Shown: positions 33,702 to 42,651 of the stretch, piece after piece
How the letters are laid out: each line of letters starts with the position of its first letter
Position numbering within the stretch: the first letter of the stretch is position 1
Origin: Oscillospiraceae bacterium
GTDB lineage: Bacteria; Bacillota; Clostridia; Oscillospirales; Ruminococcaceae
Length of the DNA: 64,000 nucleotides
Direction of reading: 5' to 3'
NCBI GenBank assembly: GCA_024404915.1
Contig: JAKSPJ010000011.1
Coordinates: forward strand, 1 to 64,000
The notes under the pieces: generated by a model
Told to the model about the DNA's origin: nothing
Database searches by the model: none
The model's input: the letters and a program-made list of their open reading frames with translations, nothing else
Translations under genes and position numbers: made by a program

Positions 33702-34709
33702 ATGCGAATTATACTGGATGCAATGGGCGGTGACAATGCACCGCTGGCACCCCTGCAGGGTGCGGCAAGAGCCGTCAGGGAATTTGGAATAGAGATTGTT
33801 CTGTGCGGCGATGAGCAGAAAATCCGTGCTGCGGCAGAACAGAACCGCATTCCCATGGACGGTATTCAGATTTTGCATACCACAGAAGTGATTTCTATGG
33901 AAGATCAGCCCACGGATATTATGAAAGTTAAGAAAGAAAGTTCTATGGCTAAGGGACTGCAGGCACTGACTGCCGGTGATGGAGATGCTTTTGTTTCCGC
34001 AGGCAATTCCGGTGCGCTTCTGGTGGGTGCAACAATGATTACACGCCGTATCAAAGGCATCAAGCGTGCCGCAATGGCACCGATTCTGCCCACTGCCACA
34101 GGTCACGCCATTCTGATGGATGGCGGTGCAAATCTGGAGTGCAAGCCGGAAATGCTGGAGCAGTTCGGCATTATGGGCAGTATCTACATGGAGAAGGTGC
34201 TGGGAATCCGTAAACCGAAGGTCGCACTGATTAATAATGGTGCGGAGGAATGCAAGGGCAGAGATCTGGAGCAGGCTGCATATCGGCTGCTTTCTGACTG
34301 CGGTGTGCATTTCATCGGAAATATTGAAGCAAGAGAAATTCCCTCCGGCGAGGCAGAAGTTTTGGTAACCGATGGCTTTACCGGAAATATTGTATTGAAA
34401 TTGTACGAAGGTACTGCAAAATTCTTTGCAGGTAAAATCAAGGGACTGTTCACAGGCATCGGCAGGATTGCAGCACTGTTTGTGCTGAAGAAACTCAGTG
34501 CATTCAAGGAGTCCTTTGACTATAAAAAGGTTGGCGGTGCGGTATTGCTCGGCATTGCGAAGCCGGTGATTAAGGCACATGGCAGTTCAGATGACGAGGC
34601 ATTTTTCCATGCCATTCGTCAGGCGAAGCAGTGTGTAGAGGGAAGGGTGGTTGAAACCATTTCTGAAGCACTGGAAAATCGCAAAAAGAATCAGGAACAA
34701 ACATCGTAA
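33702..34709 (+). CDS. plsX: Phosphate acyltransferase PlsX
   Basis: 335-residue enzyme that converts acyl-ACP to acyl-phosphate for phospholipid synthesis; it acts at the membrane surface. Recognised by MRIILDAMGGDNAPLAPLQGA, DAFVSAGNSGALLVGAT, MDGGANLECKP and VTDGFTGNIVLK. The gene is 13 nt before rnc. In many Firmicutes acpP lies between plsX and rnc; here it is absent from this spot. Confidence 0.96.
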   Translation: MRIILDAMGGDNAPLAPLQGAARAVREFGIEIVLCGDEQKIRAAAEQNRIPMDGIQILHTTEVISMEDQPTDIMKVKKESSMAKGLQALTAGDGDAFVSAGNSGALLVGATMITRRIKGIKRAAMAPILPTATGHAILMDGGANLECKPEMLEQFGIMGSIYMEKVLGIRKPKVALINNGAEECKGRDLEQAAYRLLSDCGVHFIGNIEAREIPSGEAEVLVTDGFTGNIVLKLYEGTAKFFAGKIKGLFTGIGRIAALFVLKKLSAFKESFDYKKVGGAVLLGIAKPVIKAHGSSDDEAFFHAIRQAKQCVEGRVVETISEALENRKKNQEQTS

Positions 34710-34722
34710 GGAGGTGCTTCTA

Positions 34723-35412
34723 ATGCAGGTGAAACCCCAGTCTGAATTGGAAAAAGTGATTGGTTATCACTTTAAGAATCAGGAATTATTGACAGAGGCA
34801 CTTTGTCATTCATCCTATGCGAATGAGAAGAGAGGAACACTGCACTGCAACGAGCGTCTGGAATTTCTTGGCGACAGCGTCCTTTCTATCGTCGTTTCCA
34901 ATTATTTATTCCGCAATACGGAATTGCCGGAGGGCCAGCTGACGAAAATCAGAGCCTCCCTGGTATGCGAAAAATCATTGTTTGAATGGGCAAAAAAAAT
35001 TCATCTGGGTGACTATCTGCTGCTGGGTCACGGCGAGGATAATTCCGGCGGAAGAACACGTCCTTCCGTGCTGTCAGATGCTTTTGAAGCGGTGATTGCA
35101 GCGGTCTTTCTGGATGGCGGCATGGAAGTGGCAGAGCCCTATATCCTGCGTTTCCTGCCGGAGCAGTTTGACCGGCCTTCAGAGGCATTCCATGACTATA
35201 AAACGGTTCTGCAGGAAGTGATACAGCAGAATCCGGAGGAGCATGTGGAATATGTGCTGATTGGTGAAGAAGGACCGGATCACGCAAAACTGTTCCATAT
35301 GGAAGTGCGGCTCAATTCCAATGTGATTGGCAGAGGCTCCGGAAAATCCAAAAAGAACGCAGAACAGAACGCAGCAAAGGAAGCACTTTTATTGATGGGC
35401 GAAAAAATCTGA
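34723..35412 (+). CDS. rnc: Ribonuclease III
   Basis: 229-residue double-strand-specific RNase that processes rRNA and other structured RNA. The signature ERLEFLGDSVLSIVVS and DAFEAVIAAVFLDGG hold the acidic catalytic residues; a double-stranded-RNA-binding domain covers the last 70 residues (DYKTVLQEVIQQ to AAKEALLLMG). ATG at 34723 follows an AAGGAGGTG ribosome site; earlier in-frame starts lie inside plsX. Confidence 0.97.
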   Translation: MQVKPQSELEKVIGYHFKNQELLTEALCHSSYANEKRGTLHCNERLEFLGDSVLSIVVSNYLFRNTELPEGQLTKIRASLVCEKSLFEWAKKIHLGDYLLLGHGEDNSGGRTRPSVLSDAFEAVIAAVFLDGGMEVAEPYILRFLPEQFDRPSEAFHDYKTVLQEVIQQNPEEHVEYVLIGEEGPDHAKLFHMEVRLNSNVIGRGSGKSKKNAEQNAAKEALLLMGEKI

Positions 35413-35449
35413 TGTTTATCATCGACCGCAAAGGAGTGCATGCAGATTC

Positions 35450-38400
35450 ATGTATTTAAAATCTCTGGAGCTTCAGGGCTTCAAATCATTTCCTGACAAA
35501 ATCACGCTGACATTTGACCAGGGTCTGACAGCAGTTGTAGGCCCCAACGGAAGCGGCAAAAGCAATATCGGCGATGCGGTGCGTTGGGTGCTTGGAGAAC
35601 AATCCACAAAGGAATTGCGTGGAAAAAGTATGACGGATGTCATTTTCTCCGGTACAAAGGCAAGAAAGCAAATGGGATTTGCAGCAGTTACATTGACGAT
35701 TGATAATGCGGACCATGCGCTTTCAGGTGCAGAGGAAGAGGTATCAATCACGAGAAAACTTTATCGCAGTGGTGAGAGCGAATATCTGATTAACGGAAAA
35801 AATGTACGTCTGAAAGATGTGAATGAGCTGTTTATGGATACCGGTCTTGGCCGTGACGGCTATGCCATTATCGGACAGGGACGCATCGCAGAAATCGTGG
35901 GCGCAAAGTCCAATGAGCGGCGTGATATTTTTGAAGAAGCGGCTGGTGTGTCAAAATTCCGTTACCGCAAACAGGAAGCAGAGCGGAAACTGAGCGATGC
36001 CCAGGATAATCTGGTGCGTCTTACAGATATTACCTCGGAATTGGAAGGCAGACTTGGACCGCTGAAAACACAGGCAGAAAAAGCAGAAAAATATCTGGTG
36101 CTGGCTGCAGAGCGGAAAACACTGGAGGTTTCCTTCTGGGTGTATCGTCTGCAGAAACAGACAACACAGCTGCAGTCATTGTCAGACCAGTATCTGCAGC
36201 TGACATCAGAATATGAAAATCTTCAGGCGGATTTGCAGCGTGAAGAGGAAAAATTGAATCTTGCATATCAGGATATGCAGCAGGCCACCATTGATATTGA
36301 AACCCTGCAAAATAAAATTGTGGCATCGGAGCAGGAAAATGCCGATATGACCGCAAAAATTGCCGTCTGTGAGAATGAAATTCAGCACAGACAGGACAGC
36401 ATGGATGCACTGGAAAGACAGAAGCAGGAGCTGATTGCATCCGGCGAGGGCTGGGAGCAGAAACTGGCAGAGCAGGATTCCTATATCTCTACATTGGGCG
36501 GCAGACAGGCTGTTCTGATGCAGGAGCTGCAGGACAAGGAAGCCGCAATGAAGGCTTTGACGGAACAGAGCAATCAGCAGTCCGAAAGCGTCAGCCGTCA
36601 GGACCAGGAACTGCGAAAAATGTATCTGAGCCAGAGCGAAATGCGTGTGCATATTCAGACCGCATCAAGGGATTTGCAGGAGATTACAGATTCCATTCAG
36701 CAGGCAGAGAATGACAGTTCCTCTGTGACGGAGCGTTTGAAGGAACATGCGAAAAAAGAGCAGACCTGCCTGAAACAGGCTGAATCCATTGAAAAGAAAA
36801 TGCTGGAGCAGCGAAATCGCCTGGAAGGCTGCCAGCAGTTGGCGGCAATCCGTGAGCAGAAATATCAGCAGGCGCTGGATGATGTCAGCCAGCTGAAAAA
36901 TGAGTTCAATCAGGTGCAGCAGAAGCAGAAAATTCTCCGGGACCTGGAACAGAATATGGAGGGCTATGCCGGCAGTGTACGTCAGATTCTGAAAGTAGCA
37001 GGCAGCGGCAGACTGGGCGGCGTCCATGGCACAGTTTCCCAAAGAATTACCGTGGACCCTCAGTATGGTACAGCCATTGAGACGGCGCTGGGCGGTGCAC
37101 TGCAAAACCTGATTGTGGAGAATGAAGACACCGCAAAACGCTGCATCCGCTATCTGAAAGAGGTGCGTGGCGGCCGTGCAACCTTTTTGCCGCTGACCAC
37201 CATTCGAGGCGGAAAACTGCGTGAACGGCTGGATGGCATTGACGGATTTGTGGCGATTGCTTCCGATCTGGTTGGCTTTGATGAGATATACCGCAATGTG
37301 ATGGAAAATCTGCTGGGACGTATTGTCATTGCAGATGACATTGATGCTGCATCCCGTATTGCACGGCAGTTCCAGTATCGTTTTCGCATTGTGACACTGG
37401 ATGGACAAGTGGTTCACTCCGGCGGTTCCTATTCCGGAGGTTCTGCGTCCAGATCAGCCGGTGTGATTACCAGAACCCATGAACTGGAGGAAGCAGCCGC
37501 AAAGCTGAAGGCATTGACGGAGGCCATTGAAGCAAAAAATGCCGATGTCATTAAGCGAAAGGCTGACTGGTCAAAAATTCTGACGGATATTGAGGGCGCA
37601 AATGAGTTGATTTCTACCTATCAGAATGAGCAGAATCAGCTGCAGCAGGAACTGGCGGCACTGCGTGCCCATGCTGCATCAGATCGTGCATGGCAGGAGA
37701 ATGAAGCAGAACAGCGTGCCAGAATGGATGGCAAACGACAGCAGCTTTTTGCCGGATTACAGGAAGAAAAACAGCGGCTATCAGTGCTGGAACAGCAGAT
37801 TCATGCTGCAGAGGCTGCCTATCAGACGGATACAGCGGAAAAAGAAAAGCTGACAAGCCGTCTGGATGCCATGGCGGTGGAGATTTCTGCAAACAGAATC
37901 CGGCAGGCAGAGCTTGCAAAGGATATTGAAAATGAAAAGCATCACCGCATTGTGATGGCACAGTCTGTGGAACAGGCTGCGGATCGTCTGGCAGAGATTG
38001 ATGAACAGCGCAGACAGGATAAGGCTGTGATTTCTGAAAAGCAGAAGGAAATTGCACAGCTGAAAGAAGCCCAGACCGACCGACGGAGCACAGTTGACGA
38101 AATGCAGCGCAAAATACAGCAGCTGCGCCGTGACCACGAGCAGAAAGAAAAGTTTACAATTGATATTCAGTCCGGCATGAAAGAGCTGCGTGATGCCCGT
38201 GAAAAGCAATCTGCGGAGCGCACAAGAATTGAAGAACGCTGTACCAATGTCCAGAAGGAAATTGATGATCTGGTGTTCCGTTTGCAGGATTCCTATGAGC
38301 TGACACGTTCCGAGGCTGAGGAACAGGCAGAAACGATTGAAAATGTGAAGGAAGCAGAAATGCAGCTCAGCACACTCAAAAATAAAATCCGGGGACTGGG

Positions 38401-39013
38401 TTCTGTGAATGTTGCGGCTGTGGATGAATACAAAGAGGTATCGGAACGATACCAGTTTATGACAGAACAGATTCAGGACATTGAAACCGCAAAACAGGAA
38501 CTGGAGCAGCTGATTGCACAGCTGACCGCAGATATGTGCGTCATATTCCAGAAGAGCTTTACAAAGATTAATACCTATTTTGGCGAAATATTTGTGGAGC
38601 TGTTTGGAGGCGGAAGTGCTTCTCTGGAATTGACAGATCCGGAAAATGTCCTGGAATCCGGCATTGAAATTAAGGTGGCACCACCCGGAAAGGTGATCAA
38701 GAATCTGATTTCTCTTTCTGGCGGAGAGCAGTCCTTTGTTGCGATTTGTATTTATTTTGCAATTCTGAAGCTGCGTCCTGCACCTTTCTGTATCCTGGAT
38801 GAGATTGATGCGGCGCTGGATGAAGTGAATGTTGCAAAGTATGCGCAGTATCTGAAGAATTTCTTTGGACAGGTACAGTTTGTTGTGGTGACACACCGCC
38901 GCAGTGCAATGGATGAGGCCAATGTGCTGTATGGCGTCACCATGCAGGAAGATGGTATCTCCAGGCTTCTGCATCTGGACCAGAACGGCATTCCTGTAGG
39001 AGATCATGTCTGA
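35450..39013 (+). CDS. smc: Chromosome segregation ATPase SMC
   Basis: 1187-residue condensin subunit that organises the chromosome. Walker A is GPNGSGKSNIGDAVRWVLGEQ near residue 32 and the C-terminal signature is LSGGEQSFVAICIYFAILK followed by the Walker B FCILDEIDAALDE. Two long coiled coils (about 165-500 and 670-1020) flank a hinge (about 515-660, GSGRLGGVHG...GGRATFLPL). The order rnc-smc-ftsY is the usual Firmicute arrangement. The ScpA and ScpB partners are not in the window. Confidence 0.97.
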   Translation: MYLKSLELQGFKSFPDKITLTFDQGLTAVVGPNGSGKSNIGDAVRWVLGEQSTKELRGKSMTDVIFSGTKARKQMGFAAVTLTIDNADHALSGAEEEVSITRKLYRSGESEYLINGKNVRLKDVNELFMDTGLGRDGYAIIGQGRIAEIVGAKSNERRDIFEEAAGVSKFRYRKQEAERKLSDAQDNLVRLTDITSELEGRLGPLKTQAEKAEKYLVLAAERKTLEVSFWVYRLQKQTTQLQSLSDQYLQLTSEYENLQADLQREEEKLNLAYQDMQQATIDIETLQNKIVASEQENADMTAKIAVCENEIQHRQDSMDALERQKQELIASGEGWEQKLAEQDSYISTLGGRQAVLMQELQDKEAAMKALTEQSNQQSESVSRQDQELRKMYLSQSEMRVHIQTASRDLQEITDSIQQAENDSSSVTERLKEHAKKEQTCLKQAESIEKKMLEQRNRLEGCQQLAAIREQKYQQALDDVSQLKNEFNQVQQKQKILRDLEQNMEGYAGSVRQILKVAGSGRLGGVHGTVSQRITVDPQYGTAIETALGGALQNLIVENEDTAKRCIRYLKEVRGGRATFLPLTTIRGGKLRERLDGIDGFVAIASDLVGFDEIYRNVMENLLGRIVIADDIDAASRIARQFQYRFRIVTLDGQVVHSGGSYSGGSASRSAGVITRTHELEEAAAKLKALTEAIEAKNADVIKRKADWSKILTDIEGANELISTYQNEQNQLQQELAALRAHAASDRAWQENEAEQRARMDGKRQQLFAGLQEEKQRLSVLEQQIHAAEAAYQTDTAEKEKLTSRLDAMAVEISANRIRQAELAKDIENEKHHRIVMAQSVEQAADRLAEIDEQRRQDKAVISEKQKEIAQLKEAQTDRRSTVDEMQRKIQQLRRDHEQKEKFTIDIQSGMKELRDAREKQSAERTRIEERCTNVQKEIDDLVFRLQDSYELTRSEAEEQAETIENVKEAEMQLSTLKNKIRGLGSVNVAAVDEYKEVSERYQFMTEQIQDIETAKQELEQLIAQLTADMCVIFQKSFTKINTYFGEIFVELFGGGSASLELTDPENVLESGIEIKVAPPGKVIKNLISLSGGEQSFVAICIYFAILKLRPAPFCILDEIDAALDEVNVAKYAQYLKNFFGQVQFVVVTHRRSAMDEANVLYGVTMQEDGISRLLHLDQNGIPVGDHV

Positions 39014-39058
39014 TTGGAAAATCGGGCAAAATGACTGAGAAATGGAAGGAAGGGAATT

Positions 39059-40447
39059 ATGGGCGTCTTTTCAAAAATTCGGGATGGATTGAAAAAAACC
39101 AGAGACAGCGTCATTAAAGGTTTGCGCCGGCTGTTGGGTTCCTTTACGAAAATTGATGAGGACCTGTTTGAACAGTTGGAAGAAACCATGATTATGGGTG
39201 ATATGGGTGCTGAAACAGCCATTGAAATCTGTGATCAGCTTCGCAGCCTTGTGAAGGAGCGTAATATTACAAATCCCAATGAGATTATGGGCTTGATTCA
39301 GGAAATCATTTCCGGCATGATGGGTGAAGATGAAGAATTGGACCTCTCCACAACGCCTTCTATTATTCTGGTCATTGGCGTGAATGGCGCAGGCAAAACC
39401 ACCACAATCGGCAAGCTGTGCCATCAGTATAAACAGCAGGGCAAGCGTGTAATTGTCGCAGCGGCTGATACATTCCGTGCAGCGGCAATTGACCAATTGG
39501 CTGTCTGGACAGATCGTGCAGGGGTGGAATTGGTACGGCATGCAGAGGGCAGTGATCCTGCGGCAGTGGTATTCGATGCCATTACTGCGGCAAAAGCACG
39601 AAACTGTGATGTGTTGATCTGTGACACAGCAGGCCGTTTGCATAACAAGAAAAATCTGATGCAGGAGCTTGCAAAAATCAACCGTATTATTGATAGAGAG
39701 GCTGAGGGCTGTGCCAAGGAATGCCTGCTGGTACTGGATGCAACCACCGGACAGAATGCGGTCAATCAGGCAAGATTGTTCCAGGAAGTTGCACCGATTA
39801 CCGGTATTGTTCTCACTAAGCTGGACGGCACTGCAAAGGGCGGCATTGTGATTTCCATTCGCAATGAGCTGGGTATCCCTGTGAAACTCATTGGCGTTGG
39901 TGAAAAGATTGATGATTTGCAGTCTTTCGAGGCAAAGAGTTTTGTGGATGCTCTCTTTGAACGTGATCCTGTTGAGATGGCGGAATCTGCAAAAGCAGAT
40001 GAGACAGCGGAAGAACAGGAAACTGAGACTGAGGAAACAGTCATCGAGGAGCCTGCAGCTGAGACTGAGGAAACAGCCATCGAGGAGCCTGCAGCTGAGA
40101 CTGAGGAAACAGTCATCGAGGAGCCTGTAGCTGAGACTGAGGAAACAGTCATCGAGGAGCCTGAAGCTGAGACTGAGGAAACAGCCATCGAGGAGCCTGC
40201 TGCTGAGACCGAGGAAACAGTCATCGAGGAGCCTGCAGCTGAGACTGAGGAAACAGCCATTGAGGAGCCTGCAGCTGAGACTGAGGAAACGGCTATTGAG
40301 GAGCCTGCTGCTGAAACTGAGGAAACAGCCATTGAGGAGCCTGCAGCTGAGACTGAGGAAACAGCCATTGAGGAGCCTGCTGCTGAGATTGAGGAGGCAC
40401 CGAAGAAAAAAGGCTTCTTTGATTTCTTCCGCCGCAAGAAAAAATAA
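39059..40447 (+). CDS. ftsY: Signal recognition particle receptor FtsY with repeat-containing tail
   Basis: SRP receptor GTPase that brings translating ribosomes to the membrane. The NG domain (residues 1-310) is standard: GVNGAGKTTTIGKL, DTFRAAAIDQL, DTAGRLHNK, TKLDGTAKGG. It begins MGVFSKIRDGLKKTRDS without the acidic N-terminal A domain. Instead an acidic C-terminal extension holds ten 12-residue repeats (ETEET(V/A)IEEPxA, residues 323-442) and ends with APKKKGFFDFFRRKKK, a basic and aromatic tail that could contact lipid. 462 residues in total. A terminator and rdgB follow. Confidence 0.95.
   Translation: MGVFSKIRDGLKKTRDSVIKGLRRLLGSFTKIDEDLFEQLEETMIMGDMGAETAIEICDQLRSLVKERNITNPNEIMGLIQEIISGMMGEDEELDLSTTPSIILVIGVNGAGKTTTIGKLCHQYKQQGKRVIVAAADTFRAAAIDQLAVWTDRAGVELVRHAEGSDPAAVVFDAITAAKARNCDVLICDTAGRLHNKKNLMQELAKINRIIDREAEGCAKECLLVLDATTGQNAVNQARLFQEVAPITGIVLTKLDGTAKGGIVISIRNELGIPVKLIGVGEKIDDLQSFEAKSFVDALFERDPVEMAESAKADETAEEQETETEETVIEEPAAETEETAIEEPAAETEETVIEEPVAETEETVIEEPEAETEETAIEEPAAETEETVIEEPAAETEETAIEEPAAETEETAIEEPAAETEETAIEEPAAETEETAIEEPAAEIEEAPKKKGFFDFFRRKKK
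40025..40384 (+). repeat. Ten tandem 36-bp repeats in the 3' end of ftsY
   Basis: Ten in-frame 36-bp units begin GAGACTGAGGAAACAG and encode ETEET(V/A)IEEPxA; an eleventh is partial (EIEEAP). Units differ at few positions, so the array probably changes length by slippage or recombination. There are no spacers, so this is not a CRISPR array. Confidence 0.95.
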
Positions 40448-40504
40448 ATACACATATCAGGCAATACGCCCCAGTATTCTGATGCGGTGCATTGCCATAA
40501 AACA

Positions 40505-40537
40505 GAAAAAGGAACGTCGGGTGGCGTTCCTTTTTTT
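40505..40537 (+). terminator. Terminator between ftsY and rdgB
   Basis: AAAAAGGAACG pairs with CGTTCCTTTTT around an 8-nt loop (TCGGGTGG) and is followed by further T. It ends the plsX-to-ftsY operon, although rdgB starts only 20 nt later, so partial readthrough is likely. Confidence 0.8.
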
Positions 40538-40555
40538 AAAATGGAGGTTATGACT

Positions 40556-41158
40556 ATGGAAACATTGATTCTGGCAACCAATAACAAGAATAAGCTTCGT
40601 GAGATTCGGGAAATGCTGGCTGGAACGGAAATACGTGTGGTTTCTCAGGGAGAAGCCGGCTATGATTTTGAGGTGGAGGAAAACGGCAAAACATATAGCG
40701 AAAATGCGGAAATCAAAGCAAGAGCCATCTGGAATGCAGCACAGGAAAAAGGGGAGAAGTGCATCATGGTTCTGGCAGATGACAGCGGCCTTTCAGTGGA
40801 TGCGCTGAATGGTGAGCCGGGGGTGTATTCTCATCGCTGGGCAGGAGAAAACGCCACAGATGCAGATCGGAATGCAAAACTGCTTGAGGAGATGAAGGAT
40901 GTGCCGGAGGATTATAGAGGTGCACATTTTGCCTGCGTGATGTGTCTTGTGGATACAGAGGGCGTTTCACATATTTTTGAAGGCAGAGTGGAGGGTACAA
41001 TTCTCTATGCACCGGGCGGAGAAAACGGCTTTGGATATGATCCCGTATTTGGCGTGGGGGGAAGAAGCTTCGCAGAATTCTCCCCGGAAGAAAAAAACAG
41101 CGTATCCCATCGCCGCAATGCGCTTGTTAAGGTACTGCAATATTTCCACAGCAAATAA
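40556..41158 (+). CDS. rdgB: XTP/dITP diphosphatase (RdgB/HAM1 family)
   Basis: 200-residue house-cleaning pyrophosphatase that removes inosine and xanthosine triphosphates from the nucleotide pool. Recognised by LILATNNKNKLREIREML, the ENA.IKA block, ADDSGLSVDALNGEPGVYS and GFGYDPVF. ATG at 40556 lies 8 nt behind GGAGG; the ATG at 40550 is too close to it. No separate promoter is clear, and the gene lies just after a terminator. Confidence 0.94.
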   Translation: METLILATNNKNKLREIREMLAGTEIRVVSQGEAGYDFEVEENGKTYSENAEIKARAIWNAAQEKGEKCIMVLADDSGLSVDALNGEPGVYSHRWAGENATDADRNAKLLEEMKDVPEDYRGAHFACVMCLVDTEGVSHIFEGRVEGTILYAPGGENGFGYDPVFGVGGRSFAEFSPEEKNSVSHRRNALVKVLQYFHSK

Positions 41159-41202
41159 CGGCTTGTATCTGCCATCGCTTTTCAATACTCCGGAACAGAT
41201 AA

Positions 41203-41239
41203 AAGCACCGTCAGACGATTGTATGACGGTGCTTCTTTT
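41203..41239. terminator. Bidirectional terminator
   Basis: AAGCACCGTC (41203-41212) pairs with GACGGTGCTT (41225-41234); A residues precede it and CTTTTT follows. It lies between rdgB and the convergent ABC cassette and can serve both. Confidence 0.85.
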
Positions 41240-41241
41240 TG

Positions 41242-42651
41242 TTACTGCAATGCCTTTTTCAGCATTTCGTAGTTGTAGGTAATGGCGCCGGTGCCGGTAA
41301 AGTTATTCAATCGTACAACCACATTCTGATAAACATTATCTTTCAGCATGTAGTAAAGGTTCTTTTCCTTTTCAACAAATGTCAAAGTCGTTTTGGAACC
41401 GTCTTCAAAGACGTATACGATTTTCATGGCAGGCTGCAATTCCGAATCCGGTTCGCTGTCAACGTCCACATCCGTGACACGGAGATTTGTGATGGAATAG
41501 TAGAATTCGTTGAAGGCACTCTGAACATTTTCATTATTCATTGCGCTGATATCCACTTCGCCAAGCTTATACTGCGCATTGTCGTAATCCAGAGAGATTT
41601 TTTCATGGAGGTCGTAGACATCTCCCAGGTCAATCTCAATCGACTGCAAATCAGTAATGCTGACATCCGCACAGTACGGTGTAGTGTAATCCATCAGCGA
41701 ATATTCCAGGAAGGAAACGGTAGAGCGTGTAATGGCAAAAACCTCTTTGCTGGAAGTAAAATAGCCGTAAATACTGGTTTCGTTTTCGTAATTGCTGATT
41801 GCGGAACCAAACCAGATTTCTTCCTTCATGGAGTTGCTTCCGTCTTTTGCTCCAAGCCACAGTTTATAGGAAGGGTGATCCAGACCATACTTTGCCAGAT
41901 CAGTGGGGTTGTCCTCCACAAAGTAATCCAGCTCAACACGCACAATGTCATCCATCAGGGAAGAAATCTTCGACATAGAAACGGTGAGCCCCTGGGGCTG
42001 TTTGATATACCAGTTGCTGTCTTCGTTGAGGGCAAGCTCAACGATAGTTTTGCCATCCTTTTCCACCTTGTATTCTGACATCATAGAACTGTAGGTATCA
42101 AAAAGGTAGGGGTTTTTCAGTGTGTTCTTTGCAACACAGAAAATGGAGCCGCTGGTCTGGTCAATGGTATAGACATCGTTTGAGCCATCTACCATAGCGT
42201 AGAAGGAATTATAAGTGGCTGTGTTGTTTCCAACATAGAGAATATATGGATGATCTTCCCCGGTGTCTGCATTATACAGCTTCAGTGTGACAGGCGTATC
42301 AAAGCCGTAAACAGAGGGGTCTTCGCAGTCAAATGCCACGGTTTTTTCCGATTGCAGTGTGCAGAAATAATTGTTGATTGCGGCCACTGCGTAGGTATTG
42401 ATACTGAACTGGTCATCGCCGTCCAGAGTCCACATGCCGGAAGCTTCATCGACATAGAATTCAAAATGTCCTTCTTCGTTGTCCAGTGTCAGACGTTCTG
42501 TTGCCAGAGGGTCAATCTCAAACAGCGTTTTGGCCGCCCCCGCCTGAATGCGTTCTTCCTTCTTTTTGGTTTTTGAATCCACAATCAGGAAGATGGCGAT
42601 TAAGGCAGCGAGTGCAAAAACGAGAGCTGCAATCCATCGGTATTGCTTCAT
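41242..42651 (-). CDS. DUF4340 protein of a GldFG-like ABC cassette
   Basis: 469-residue membrane-anchored protein: one N-terminal helix (residues 7-25), then an extracytoplasmic domain with the repeated LTLDNEEGHFEFY...WTLDG pattern typical of DUF4340. Proteins of this family stand next to GldG-like and ABC-2 permease genes in many bacteria, but their role is not established. The start overlaps the stop of the GldG-like gene by 4 nt (ATGA). It is the last gene of the four-gene operon. Confidence 0.8.
   Translation of the reverse strand: MKQYRWIAALVFALAALIAIFLIVDSKTKKKEERIQAGAAKTLFEIDPLATERLTLDNEEGHFEFYVDEASGMWTLDGDDQFSINTYAVAAINNYFCTLQSEKTVAFDCEDPSVYGFDTPVTLKLYNADTGEDHPYILYVGNNTATYNSFYAMVDGSNDVYTIDQTSGSIFCVAKNTLKNPYLFDTYSSMMSEYKVEKDGKTIVELALNEDSNWYIKQPQGLTVSMSKISSLMDDIVRVELDYFVEDNPTDLAKYGLDHPSYKLWLGAKDGSNSMKEEIWFGSAISNYENETSIYGYFTSSKEVFAITRSTVSFLEYSLMDYTTPYCADVSITDLQSIEIDLGDVYDLHEKISLDYDNAQYKLGEVDISAMNNENVQSAFNEFYYSITNLRVTDVDVDSEPDSELQPAMKIVYVFEDGSKTTLTFVEKEKNLYYMLKDNVYQNVVVRLNNFTGTGAITYNYEMLKKALQ

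Noticed and set aside
32868..34580. 570-residue open frame on the minus strand
   Set aside because: Spans antisense to trmFO and plsX, both well-recognised genes.
40025..40384. Regular repeats as a possible CRISPR array
   Set aside because: The units are contiguous without spacers and encode in-frame FtsY residues.
39071..40587. Long minus-strand frames with Ser/Leu/Val repeats over ftsY
   Set aside because: They are the reverse reading of the 36-bp repeats in ftsY.
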